In this document: in pieces, positions 51,476-62,779 of the stretch
Layout of the letters: each line of letters opens with the position of its first letter
Numbering within the stretch: the stretch's first letter is position 1
Source: Gracilariopsis chorda
Taxonomy: Eukaryota; Rhodophyta; Florideophyceae; Gracilariales; Gracilariaceae
Assembly: GCA_003194525.1 (NCBI GenBank)
Contig: NBIV01000023.1
Coordinates: forward strand, 186,001-250,000
Length of the DNA: 64,000 bases
Reading direction: 5' to 3'
Translations under genes and position numbers: made by a program
Notes under the pieces: model-generated
Databases searched by the model: none
The model's input: the letters and a program-made list of their open reading frames with translations, nothing else
Told to the model about the DNA's origin: nothing

Positions 51476-52296
51476 TGTGGTGCAATGCCCCAAAGGGGGA
51501 AAAACACCGAAAGACGTTCGGGATCTTCCTGTCACGAGGTGAACCCAGTTGGGTAGAGCCCTCCAAGAGGTGTCACGGCGAAGCCGGTTTGTAAGACCAG
51601 GGACACCTGTCCCGACTCGCGCAGGGAGGTGAAGGCGAGGAATCGGTACCCGCGTGAGCGGGGTGTGGTCCTCACTACAGGTATGTTTCCACGTAAGTGG
51701 GGGTGTGTGAGCGGATGCGCACACGAAGGCCGCGGATAGCGGGAGGTGCTACCCTAAAAAGGGGTAAAAGGAAGGGCGAAGAGGAGAAAAAGAGGGCGAA
51801 GTGAGTCGCGGGAGCGACGGGGACGAACGGCGATGCCGGTAACAATATCCCTATACAGGGCGAAATACCAATGCAATTGGAACAATTATACTCCTAGTGA
51901 TGGGTCCCTTTAGATGTGCAAGGGTGTTAGATGTCCCGTGGTTTACGGCGTTTCCCTCCAAGGAGGAGTAGAGTACGCGCGCAAGCGGCAACAACTAGAG
52001 CCAATTCCCCAGGTTGGGGTCCCTTCTTGGCGAAGGTTTACTGGTGCGACGGCAGTGCGCCGTCGCACTAAGTACTAGCTTCCCAGAAATGGGTGTTAAA
52101 ATAATAAATAAAATCAACTAAAATACTCCACATTTCGTGGCAACATCCACTACTGTGGCCAACCGCCAATTGACCCAAAACCGTGTCCCACGTGTCCATA
52201 TCCACCATAGTGGGGCGTAGTTCATATACACACTACACAACCGATAATATCGGGAAAGCGTTCAAGTACCCAGAATCCCTCCCTGAGGGCGTTGCA
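51476..52296 (-). repeat. 5' LTR of element B
   Basis: 821 bp. Its right edge abuts the integrase sequence of element E with no matching duplication at the other flank of B. Confidence 0.88.
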
Positions 52297-55200
52297 CTTC
52301 ACTGCACACTGCTTCGAAGAACTTGGAGACAAATTGGCTCCCGTTGTCGGTCAGCAAGTATAATGGTATGCCTTACGGATAGACCCAGTTGTACAAGAAA
52401 ACCGAGGCTACGGCTACGGCCGTAGTGGATTTCAAAGGCACCGCTTGGCAGAACTTTGTAAACCGGTCGGTAATGACTAGAATGTATTGGTGCCCATTTA
52501 CAAACTTTTTGAATGGACCAAGGATGTCCATTGCGACATATTCCAACGGGCCCGCTGCGGGAAATAGCCTCAAGAGCTTATGGTGCCGCTGGCGACTTGT
52601 GTGAGTGAAGACACAGGTACGACAATCCTGTATGGTGTGAAATAAGTCATTAGCCATACCTGGCTAGTAGTAGTCCCGTTGCAGCGTGGAATACATCTTT
52701 GTTGCGCCGGGGTGTCCAGCAAACCGCAGGTAATGGGACAGATATAATAACCTGGCTTGCAGTATCTCCGGCACGTACCATTGGAGAGCTCCATCTAACG
52801 GAGCTTTCCTTATCAATATCCCGTTTCGGTTTACATCGAATAGGCATTTGCCGTCTGCGAATTTCGCCCGTGCGGACTTACAGAGGTGATCATTCTTCTG
52901 TTCCTGAAGGATCTCTTCCACCGTTATCGGGGTGACTTCCTGCAACTAGTTATTAACTTCGAGTACTGCTGGGAGCCTTATCCCGTTCGGATTGTTTCTT
53001 GGCCAGTCCATTATGACGGTGTCTTCTCTACCGTCCCAGCACACCGTAGCTATGGTATATTCTTCGCCCATTTCGGTCACGTCGTTCGTCATCATTCACG
53101 TTATCTTGTCTTCGACCGTGTCTGTGTCTTCTCTATCCGTACGGACTCTGCAAAGCGCGTAAGCTGCTTGGTGCTTAACGCCCAGTCGGTTGTGGACTAC
53201 GTCAAATCCGTACTCCATGAGGCGAAGCGTCCATCTCGGTAGCCGTCCCGACGCATCTGCTAGGTTCAGGGTCCAGCGTAGTGCGTGATGGTCCGTACGG
53301 AGTGTGAACCGTGTGCCCTCCAAGTACGGACGGAGATGAAGGATGGCCCAAACGAGGGCCAAACATTCCCGTTCGGTAGTGGAGTAGGTCCGTTCGGGCT
53401 CTGTTAGTAAGCGGCTTCAGTAGCCAATCGGACGAAGGTAGCCCTTGGGCTTCTCCTGGAGGAGACAGCATCCGACCCGGGTATTGCAAGCGTCGGTTTC
53501 CAGGACGTATCTGTGACCGTTTCGGGGGAGTGTCAGTATAGGCAGTCGTTTGAGACGTTGGCGTAGTTCGTCGAACGCCTCATACTCCGTGTTGGTCAGA
53601 GGTTTGAACTAGAATGGTTGGTCTTTTTCCAGTTTCCGATTCGGTAGGCAGACAATGCCCGCAAATGCCTCAAAAAACCAGTGGAACACGTTGCAAATGC
53701 CGAGGAACGACCGTATCTGAGTCTGGTTTGTGGGAGGTTTCGTATGTCGCGAAACGTCGCAAGCTTTTCCGGATACCTGCAGTTTGCCCGGACGGATTAT
53801 ATGACCAAGAGAGTCGACCGCTTGGTGGAAGAAATATCATTTCTCCAATTGCAGCGTAATCCCGGCCGAACGGAGCAGTTCCAATACGGTCTGTACGTAT
53901 TCGAAGTGCTCTTGAACCGATCGACAATATATAATGACGTTGTCTAGGTTAACTAGAGTGAATTGCTATTTAACTCGCGAAAGGTTGATGTTGAGTGCCC
54001 TCTGGAAGGTAGCTGGAGAATTCTTGAGACGGGACGGCATTCTAATGTAGCGGAACAAACCCATGTGGGACGTAAAGGTCGTTTTGCCCCGGTCGGTCTC
54101 GTCGACTTCACATTGCCAACAACTGCTATTGGCGTCTAAAGTAGTGAATACAACTGCATCCCCTCAGGACTCGATGCACTCATCCATTCTCGGTATGGGG
54201 TAAGTATCCCGTATGGTCATTGCATTGAGGCAGTGGTAGTCAACGCAAAAGCGCAGAGTACCGTGCTTCTTGGGTGCGAATACGACAAGACTTGCCAATT
54301 CTGTGGAGGACAGCTCTATTACGCCCGCGCAAAGTTGCTTTCTTACCTCTTCCCTTTCCAGTTCCCTTCTTTTCTGTCCTGCTCGGTAAGGCCTCTGGAA
54401 GATGGGCTTGGAACCCTCTTCTAGATTTATGCGGTGTCTTGCAATGGAGATGGACCCCAAGTGTCCATCTCACATATCCGAAAACGGTTCCAGAAAGTCT
54501 GTAACTCTTTCCCGTTCGATCTCGTACTCTTCTCCTACACGGACTTTCTTTACCCAATCATCAGCTTTGACCACGTCGGACTCTTGATCCTGGTCGGTTT
54601 GGTTGGTATTAGCCTTCCGACCCTTAGCTTTGTCGTCCTCGATGAACGGGGACGGGGAAATTAGAGCAACCGGGGTGGGCATGGCGTGCCCGACGATGGT
54701 GTTCTTTGCCAAATGGATGGGAGCTTGTCCGAAGTTGCAGACGAGGACTCGGAATGACTGGCCCGGTATAAGCTCCATGACGCCATTGGCCATGAGCATA
54801 AGGCCTTTCTTGACCGTTTTCGGGTTGAGTTGGAGGAATGAAAGTCCTCCAAAGTTTGCGGTTACTTGAACTTCCGCTTGGGTCATGGGCAGTATACCGA
54901 CCCCTCGGGCTACCTGAATCTTGTTAGAGATGGAGTTGTCCGTTTTCGTTAAAGACTCGTGAACATTATTAGTTTCAAACCGTGCGGTTGCTGAAAGCAG
55001 GGCGACCGGTCGGGAATGGTACTTGTCTCCGTTGGGGGTATATGGCCGTCACTTGCTTGTGGATGAACGTTGTTCCCAACAAGCACGATGTGGCTAGGTT
55101 TTTGGAGACTAGGAAATGGTCCCAGACTCCGAGACTACCGATTCGAATAAGCAGGCGGATGACTCCCAAAGTCCGCATACGGTTACGAGACTCATCTGTA

Positions 55201-58180
55201 ATTTTTGGATGCGGTCTCGTGAGCATCTTTGATTTCCATCCGGACGGGAGAGCGTTCGCGTGGACCAGGTTCGGTAGCGCACCGGTGTGAAGAACACCAG
55301 TGATAGGGAGTTGCACCTGAGAGTTGAGGCCGATTGAGAAACGGACTTTGTAATGCACTCTGCTGAACAGCATTACCGGATCGGTCTCAGACTCTTGTTT
55401 TACGTCTGTGCGTTCGTCTCCCAATGGAGCCGGCGGTCCCGAATCGGATTCATTATGAGGCCGCTCGGTCTCCCTATTGAAGCTATCAGGCCTCGGGGGG
55501 TGGGTCGCCTCTACGCACCCTCCGGGAAGTTTTCCGGAGTGGGTGGTGTGTCGGTGTCCACCAATTGGACTGAGTAGGCTTGTGTTCCCGAGCGGGCTTG
55601 GGTCTGGGGTTGACCCTGGCGTATACCGATACTAGCCCGTGCGGGTCCGGTATTACTAGTACTTCCGGACGGACTTCTTGGGAAGTTGTAATACCTCTCC
55701 TTACGGCGTAGGGTATAATTAGCCTCTCGTGCAGCTAACAGGGCAGCACGTACTTCCGCTGCTAGCATTTTGCAATGGTCTGGCTCTCGAAAAAGATATA
55801 TCCGGCACGGTTTGTCCAATAACTGTGCGGATATGGGGAATACACCTCTACATGGTGCAGCGAATTGGACCGTCCGGGAAGAATGAGACGTGGTGGAGAT
55901 CAGTGTGATGGGAGGAGACGGTAGACTACTGCCGCGTCCTATCACAAACACTTGACCACCCAGTGCCTCCGAGTCATCCTCGTCCGAGTCGATCCCCAGG
56001 CTCATTCCTCGTGAGCGTGAGCCACGAAGATGAGTTGGCAGAGAGTCCGTGCGGAATGTTTGCCGTTTGGTTGCACGGTGCGTGTCGCCGTAGGATTCCG
56101 CGTATCGGGCTAATGCGTTCAGTTCAATGTGCGGATGAGTTGTCAGATGGTTTCTGACTTTCGACTGTATGGCGGACAGCAGGTTCTCCGAGAAGATGGA
56201 CTTCAAACGTCGATCTGAGAACACGTTCCCACAGCGGAGTGCTTTATCCCAGAGTTTCTGGGCAAATTCGGTTTCGGACATACCTGAGGACTGTAGATAA
56301 GTCGTCACCTTGGGGTATGAGTCCGCGATTACCTCGTCGGTCGCATACGTGGTTAACAAAAAGTTTACCACCTCTGAGTATTTGCGCAACGTTTCCCGCT
56401 TACGGACATCGACCGCATTGGTTTCTTCCGTGATACGGGATTGAACCAGCACGTGTGCCAGCCCGGTGAAGTAAAACTGGAAGCACCAGAGGGCTGCACC
56501 CTCTGTCATTCCGTTTTGGTCACATGCGGTTTTAAACCGCTGCAAAAAGCCCAGTGCGGCAATGGCGTCCGATCCGGAGAACGGGTGCACCTTTAGCTGG
56601 ACATCCGGCTTCTTGTGGTAGCAGCCAACCTTCCTGGCCAACTGGGCATCATACCGTGCGGACGTCTTGAGAAGCCGATATGAACTGTAGTCTACGGCCT
56701 TCCGAAACAAGTCGTTAAGTTGCTTCAACCGCTTAAGCGACCTCCTGCCCGAACGGTGATGCGAACCTTGCGAGTCTTCACTCGCTCCTTCGTCCGAGTC
56801 GGAAAGATCTTCTTCGGACTCTGAAGTCTCCGTTCGGTCTGTATCTGAGTCCGAACGGTTACGTCTGCGTTTGCAACGGGACGTTCTCCTCCTGCCGCGG
56901 TTTTTACGATGCGAACCGGACGGTTTATCCCGACAGCCGCGTCTGTCGTGGTCTGAGCTCCCTCCATCAGAGCTACTATCGTCAGGATCTCCGTTCGGAT
57001 CTGGCTGACTGGGGATTGCCGGAAGATAGATAGTTCGGGAATTTACTCATTGATTCCCGTCCGGAATACTTATACCGGACTCTAGGGCTGGTGCCGTGCC
57101 CGTACGGTTTGTCTCAAATTTTAAGAGGGTCTGGGTGACATGTTGTCCCGCAGATAACGGCTGAAATGTCCGATTTGGCTGGACGTCCGTGTGGTCAACG
57201 CTTGGCTGGAGGCGTGACATCACTTCCTCGGTAATCGTGCTGATTGTCTCAGAGCCCTGTACCTCCAATATTTGGGGCATCCGATCAGCTAGATACTCTT
57301 CGACCACTACTGGGACCCTAATTTCGAGTTCCGTGCGGACGAATACCAACAAGTGAGTCCGAATACGGTCCCAAAAGTCGTCGAAGCCAATGTTCCCGAT
57401 CGGTGTATAGCGTGAGGACGCGGCTGCCCCAGTAGTTGCGGTTGGCAGCTGAGATTCCGGCGGGCCGTGCGGTGTAGAGGAGGACGCTGCCGCACTTCCT
57501 GTGCGGAGCAGTGACTCCGGGTTATCCACTACGGACGGGTTGAGTGGTGTGGCAATCCTGGTGCTTCGGTTTGAAACCGAAGCGGTGTCAGAGACCGCTG
57601 CCGAAGCGGTCTGAGACTCCCTAACGGGGTGAGCTGTTTTTCTGCCCTGCAAACCTTTCTGACTCGGCAGTTTCGATTCCATTTTCGGTCCGTGATTGGT
57701 CTTCTAGGTCAGGAGACTAATTTGGGGAAGCGCAATGCTTTAGCAGAAGATATTGACCGGTCGGACGTGCCTCAGCGGTCAGTAGAAGGATTTTCTAGAA
57801 AGCCCGGGCGGAAGATGGGCTCGGTGATCAGAACTGTAGTACTCAGGAGACGCCGGTCGAGTGCTGCGGAACCGGACGGGGAACTGCGTCAGGCGTGGTC
57901 AGGGAGCACGCGTAGAGCGTTGGCAGTCGTGTACCGCTCGTGGTTTACCGTGCGGAGTAGTACTACAAGCTAGTGGGCAGTCTGTATCGCCAACCAGAAC
58001 AAGAAACTAGTCGGTTTGGTGGGATGACGTCTGCCTTTACTCGTTCATGGGGGTCGGGGGGTACTGTCATCCTAAGTAGACCTGCCGGCCCCAAGGTGCA
58101 CCTCGGCGACGAAGCACCTCGGGAGATATGGGCCAATGGCAGACCTGCGTACGCACTACCTAAAAATTAATCAAAAATTA
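52297..58180 (-). mobile_element. Element E: Ty3/gypsy remains, 3' part missing
   Basis: On the - strand: a probable 5' LTR/leader at about 57,690-58,180 (GTCTCCTGACCTAGAAG resembles the B primer site), gag from the ATG at 57,682 down to about 55,511 (MKQLNDLFRKAVDYSSYRLL), protease remains near 55,300, reverse transcriptase near 54,300 (RFCVDYHCLNAMTIRDTYPI), RNase H near 53,300 and integrase 52,945-52,297, cut by element B. Frames are broken in many places, so this is an old copy. Its 3' LTR is not in the window. Palindromes of the type CCGTNCGG are very frequent. Confidence 0.7.
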
Positions 58181-59189
58181 TTTAGGGTCTTGCAGGCACG
58201 CCTGCCCTTCCTTCCGGTGGACCACGTGTATCCCGTCCCAACAGTCTCCAGGTGCACTGTGCCGGTCAGGTGCACTCCTGCCATCTGTCCACCCTCCGGT
58301 TTCCCACGTAATCGCGCATCGGTGTTCGCTGTCTTCCGTCATGATATGACCCCCGTACGGTCGTTCTACCACAACCAGAACTGGATCGACGCTCGGCGTA
58401 CCCCGCACGAGCTCTTTATCGTCGGGGAGGGCGTCCGAGTTCGGGTTCACCCGAGCCGATAAGGGGTTCGACGCGCCCCAGATGATCTCTTTATCACCGA
58501 AGAGCCCTTCAATTCTCGGATTTCGAGCGACGTTTGACGTGCCCGTCGTGAGCTGCCCCTCACGGCGGAGGCTGCCCGCATTCCCACGGTTTGGACGACA
58601 GCGTCGGTTACAACCGAAGCATTCCGGAGACGGGTGGACACACTTTCCACAATGATGGGAAGGTGTGTTTTTATTCCGGACCGTACTCGATGTTCGAGGA
58701 CAGTATCGACCTGAACCGGCACTCGATTTGAGAGTTCCTCCGACAACCACCTCTCCAAGTGGGGTAGGAGGGAGGCAAAATCCGAGACGGTTGGTGAGTC
58801 TAGTAAGGCGGAGATTACCAATTCGGGGCCACGAGTCTGCAGGGTGGTGCAGGTCAGGGGTCTCCTCTTCAATGTTCCGTGTTTGGTTTTGCTTCTTCAC
58901 TGCGGCGGAGCAAACGCTCCGGGTTTTTAACGCGTGGTACAAACCCTTTGGGCTCACTTTGCGTACTGTTAGAGCATGCAGGCCGGCAACGACATTGCAT
59001 TAGGATTCGATTTCGGGCGTGCACGGCTGCGCGTCGATGAAACCGATATCGGATGAGGGAGCTCCTCAAGCATGGACGGTTCAGAAGTCATCGGGAGTGA
59101 TGCAGCATTTAAGGCTACTCCTTCTTCCGATATGGTGAAGACGGATCTGTTGTTCCCACCAAAGGACCGTTCTAGGTCGGCAGACCTGC
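58181..59189 (-). mobile_element. Element C, leader and gag-like remnant
   Basis: Follows the 5' LTR of C. Encodes LERWLSEELSNRVPVQVDTV... related in pattern to the E gag segment FVRTELEIRVPVVVEEYLAD, so C and E are relatives. Heavily broken. Confidence 0.5.
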
Positions 59190-59730
59190 TGTGAGGTAGT
59201 GCGCGCGAGCGTCGCACTCATGCGAAATGTCCAGGAACGGTGACGATGGATATCGCGCAGTGGGGTGTAAGGCCGTGCGGCTACCAAATCGGAAAAGGCG
59301 GAACGGTGAAGGCACGGATTAGCACAGGGCCCTCTGTTGTGAGGCCGAGTACGGGAACACGTGTAGCCCAAAAAGGTACCACGCACCTAAGCAGAGAGCC
59401 GATGTAACGGTAAATATCCGATGCGGCGCAGCCTGTACAGGAATTTGACGAGCTGCGTCTCGTACTACGACTTAGGATCCGTGCAAAGGAACTAAGACGA
59501 AAAATCTAGTAGGAAACAACTTTGCGTTTACTTGTTGAGGGCGTCGGCGGCGCTAGCGGGGAATAAATATCTATTTAGGCCACCCCACACGTGTATTGCT
59601 TACCGCTCGCGGGGCGCTAGCTGCCACTGGCATATACGTGTGCTACTACAAATACTACACTATCCGACTAGCAGAAGAGCTCTTACAGCCAGAACACCAT
59701 TCAGATAAACGGTTTTCACTACCTGACACT
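59190..59730 (-). repeat. 5' LTR of element C
   Basis: 541 bp, partner of 17909-18446. The - strand starts TGTCAGGTAGTGAAAACCG. The right flank is CTGGT (59731-59735), identical to the left flank of the other LTR. Confidence 0.85.
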
Positions 59731-59735
59731 GGTTA
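59731..59735. repeat. Target duplication CTGGT, right copy, of element C
   Basis: Pairs with 17904-17908, 41.8 kb away. Confidence 0.85.
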
Positions 59736-60460
59736 TTAACTCTTAAATGTGCAGTTTCTTCGAGGAAGCGTTCAGCTCATATGTAGACCATGTCGGTGTC
59801 CACAACAGGAGGATTTATTTGAAACAAATATCATAGTGGTCTTAAGGTATGAAGTTACTGAATCTGACCGCCAACTTTTCGATAGTGAGCCAAAGTACCC
59901 GAAAAAACAACAACGGGCTTGTCGGCTGTTCCGTGTGCGGCAGTTGCAGACATGACTGTCACTCTGCCAAGATTTTCCTGAATGAAGAGAGCTTTTTGGA
60001 GAAGTTTTAATTCTAATCGTTCCATTCCATTTCTGAGACTACGACCTTTCATTTTTGCGAATGAAGGCCCGGAATGAACTTTATTGAATATATAGCGAGG
60101 TTTTCTGATGTTGAATCTAGTTATTGCTGCCTCAACATGATAAACATGTTCGGTCAGGTTTTCGGCTGTCATTGTGTTTACCCTTTTGTCATCAATCATC
60201 TGGACTCCCATGATCTGCAGATTGTTACGGCGTGCAAAGGCTGCAACCCATTGATTAGATGGTTTGGGTTTACGGAAACCAATTGCTGCGTGGTGGTTTT
60301 CTGGTAGCATTAAAACATAATCCTGAACCAAGTCCCATACAATTTGTTTTGTTAATGGTGTATTGTTGTCGGCAAAGTAGATAATACTCTTTTGAAGGAG
60401 AGTTTCTTTTTCCGTGGTGAGAACAGGTGGGCGATCACGTTGCTTTAGTGTTATATGGAT
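59736..60460 (-). pseudogene. pogo-like transposase, N-terminal and central part
   Basis: Open from 60460 to 59855, then broken. Encodes WVAAFARRNNLQIMGVQMID, then PRYIFNKVHSGPSFAKMKGR, then VTVMSATAAHGTADKPVVVF: the end of the CENPB-type DNA-binding domain followed by the first half of a DDE_1 domain (I-x-N-x-D-E-x-G block, here with the Asp replaced, N-K-V-H-S-G, so inactive; and the T-V-x-x-x-A-A-x-G strand). Past the break, AERFLEETAHLRVNNQ lies just before the insertion site of element C, and the rest of the domain resumes at 17903. A plain DNA transposon fossil, older than C. Confidence 0.8.
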
Positions 60461-60882
60461 TTAATTTGGGGAATCACACTGTGATTCGGGCATTGTCCGC
60501 ATTCAACTATTGTAGACGCGTGGAAGGACGCCGATTTGAACAGTGTACACTGACTGAAATTCAAACAAATCCACCAAACCGCCTGCCTTGCTCGTGAAGT
60601 GCAAGGCCGGTGGAGGAGGAATAAGTGCGGTAAAATATAGCGACTGGTGTAGTTTACTTAACAGAACAGCTAAGGAATGCACCTTAAACTATACAACACA
60701 CTTGTAAACACTTTCGTATGTGAAATATAAAATAAATCCACAAAATTCAATAAATCCAAAGAGTTCTTCAATGTGTTTTGGCGCCTTTTGTTGTCGTATC
60801 TGAACCACAAAACGGCTGCCACAACAACAAAGCCATGCTAAACAGTTCTTGAACAAGAACTTTTAAAACAGCGTTACAAATA
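60461..60882. other. AT-rich transposon flank
   Basis: No coding potential. Contains a small palindrome AGTTCTTGAACAAGAACT at about 60,843. Probably the 5' part and flank of the pogo-like element. Confidence 0.4.
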
Positions 60883-61018
60883 ATGCCTCGCGGTAAAGCG
60901 CTAACTGACAGAGAAAAAGTCATCATTCTAGCCTTACGATATGTAAAACTCAGCGAACGAGAAATTGCTGATGCTGTTGGTTGATCCAGGGGAGCTTTTC
61001 AAAACGTTCTAAATGAAG
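60883..61018 (+). pseudogene. Tc1/mariner-like transposase N-terminal fragment
   Basis: ATG followed by MPRGKALTDREKVIILALRY then VKLSEREIADAVG, one TGA, and SRGAFQNVLNE. This is the helix-turn-helix start typical of Tc1-like transposases (M-P-R-G-K-x-L-T...; I-A-x-x-x-G-x-S-R-x-x-x-x-x-x-L). Sequence of another kind begins just after, so only the N-terminus remains. Confidence 0.7.
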
Positions 61019-62241
61019 TTCAACCGCCCGCGATGGCACTTAATCGGCGTTTCGGGTATTTCGAGTTGTTGCTCATTTATGAGTAGAGGGTATACTTGTG
61101 CCGACGGATCGGATCGTGCACGTGGCAACGGCTTGGCCAGATGCGCCGTAACAACGGAATCTGCGCGTGTTACACGGGTACACCACAGTAGTGGATAGCG
61201 GGTTAGATACAACTTATTCATTTATTTAGCTATTACACTGGGTAGTCTACTGTAATTAGTGCAGTGGCGGCCGCCGCTGCACCTTAGTAAACTTCCCCAA
61301 CAAGGGTGTTCTACTCCAAGAACTTGGCTGTGAGTCCTCTCGCCTTCGACGGTACTAAACTCCATTGCGGAGAGGTATCCCGTTGCACACGGCTCGCTCA
61401 ACCCCCTTGCTCGCCTAAGACAGCCCGTAGTTGGGACACTATTACCCAATGTTGTGATGTTCGCCCGTGTATACGGTTTGTCCGGCCTTGCCACTTCATG
61501 CCCGAGTCTCCTTGTGACTTGCACCCCTACTGCATTCTCTCCCCTCTTCCCTTTCCTTTTCCTTTCCTTTTCCCTTTCTAGGCAGCTCCCACTGTCGTGG
61601 CTCATACCGACTTACCGTTGTCTGTGCGCCACCGTGTGGACATCTGCCTCTTTTGGAGCGATACCGAAAACTGGGTTCTAATTACATTCCTAAGCTTGTC
61701 GCGAAGGGTGACCCCGATTTACAACCGGCTTCGCCGTGTCATCTCTCGAAGGGCCCTTACACTGGGTTCAACTCGTGAGAGGAGACCACGAACATCTTCG
61801 GAGTGTTTTCCCGCTTGCAGGCATTGCACTACAAAGTGGTCTCCCGACCCAGAAGCTTTTACCGATTTCGTGTATGGTTTCCTCTTTGAGGTTTCGGTTC
61901 TGGAAGCTCCGTTATTTTCCGTCGTAACGTTTCAAAGGATGTCAAGGAAGCCCTCCAGCACAGAGCCTGTGGTAACCCGCAGTCGCTTACTTGATGAGGA
62001 GGCCTCCGACGATCGGTTTGTTTCCAAGATACCGCTTCGCGGAGGCTCCTCGCTTGCCGCAAGAGCCGTCGCAAAGCCTGCGGATCAACCTCGGGAAACG
62101 CGGAATCTTCCGACCAAGTCAGCTGTCCTGGAGGACGTTGCTAGCCCAGCTTCAGTCACGTCTGGTGCGCCACCCTTGGTTCACTCAAATCCCGCTACTG
62201 TGGCTGGACAACCTCGTTCAACGAGATCCGACACCCCCCAG
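61019..62241 (+). mobile_element. Element F: 5' LTR and gag start of a B-related LTR element
   Basis: The LTR ends at about 61833 (GCATTGCACTACA), followed by AAG and TGGTCTCCCGACCCAGAAGC, the same primer-site start as in B. The left LTR edge is not certain (61,014-61,070). From 61939 a gag-like N-terminus (MSRKPSSTEPVVTRSR) resembles B. Transposon P2 is inserted at 62,242, so only the 5' part is seen. It lies in opposite orientation to B. Confidence 0.7.
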
Positions 62242-62779
62242 CGTCGGTGTTTTCGAGATGCTAGTTTGGCATTCAAAAGGCAAAGAATTAAAATGAACGA
62301 ATAACGACCCTTCAAACCCAATTTTGAATGAATCAATTTTCTCAAAATAATTCCATACATAGCACAGAGCTAGTTTGCTTGGGACAAAAGACTAGCAGTA
62401 TACTAGACATTTCCCAGTTCCTTTGGAGTAAAACTAGCACCAGATTTCACTAATACCTACCCTCTCAGGTGCACGTGGAATCCAAATCCTACTGGTCCTG
62501 AGCGAGTGCCCCTTCAGATAGCAAAATAGAATAGATAGAATAGATAGAATAGATACATAGCGTCTGCATAACCAGAGAGCTTTGGCTTTCTATCACCCGT
62601 TGCCCGACCTACTCCCTGCATCGCATGCTCTACCCCACGCCCTACGAAAAGACGCTCTGCATCACGTGCACCACCTCATCTACGTGCGCCATAATATTAC
62701 GCTTCCCGATATCCCACTCCACCACCACCCTCCCTTCTCTGTTTCCAAGCATCCCGTTCTCCGTTCTCCTTCCCCCGCC

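Larger units (their letters stand above)
42439..52296 (-). mobile_element. LTR retrotransposon B (chromodomain Ty3/gypsy)
   Basis: LTRs at 42439-43258 and 51476-52296, TG...CA ends, differing at about 2% by eye. On the - strand the 5' LTR is followed by AAG and TGGTCTCCCGACCTAGAATC (primer site). A purine tract with GGGGGGG precedes the 3' LTR. Gag with a CCHC knuckle, protease, reverse transcriptase, RNase H, integrase and a chromodomain follow in Ty3/gypsy order. The coding frames are broken at a few places. The two flanks do not match as a target duplication (GAATT versus CTTCA) and belong to different elements (D1 and E). Both LTRs and coding DNA are packed with short perfect hairpins. 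Confidence 0.88.
17909..59730 (-). mobile_element. LTR retrotransposon C, old, filled with nested insertions
   Basis: Defined by related LTRs at 17909-18446 and 59190-59730, both in - orientation with TG...CA ends, flanked by CTGGT duplications and by the two halves of one transposase gene. A purine-rich tract (AAGGGGGGTC read on -) precedes the 3' LTR. A primer-site-like leader (GGTCTGCCGACCTAGAACGG) follows the 5' LTR. Own internal sequence survives only near the ends: 18447-19778 and about 58181-59189, the latter with gag-like remnants. Everything between is nested or missing. LTRs differ at roughly one base in seven by eye, so this is an old, heavily broken copy of Ty3/gypsy type. Confidence 0.85.

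Noticed and set aside
59190-59730. The 541-bp repeat as part of the pogo-like transposon
   Set aside because: Both copies have TG...CA ends, a purine tract or primer-site-like sequence on the inner side, and matching CTGGT flanks, so they are the LTRs of one inserted element.
62525-62560. ATAGATAGA tandem repeat as a satellite or CRISPR-like array
   Set aside because: Only about three short units without spacers, in the subterminal part of P2.
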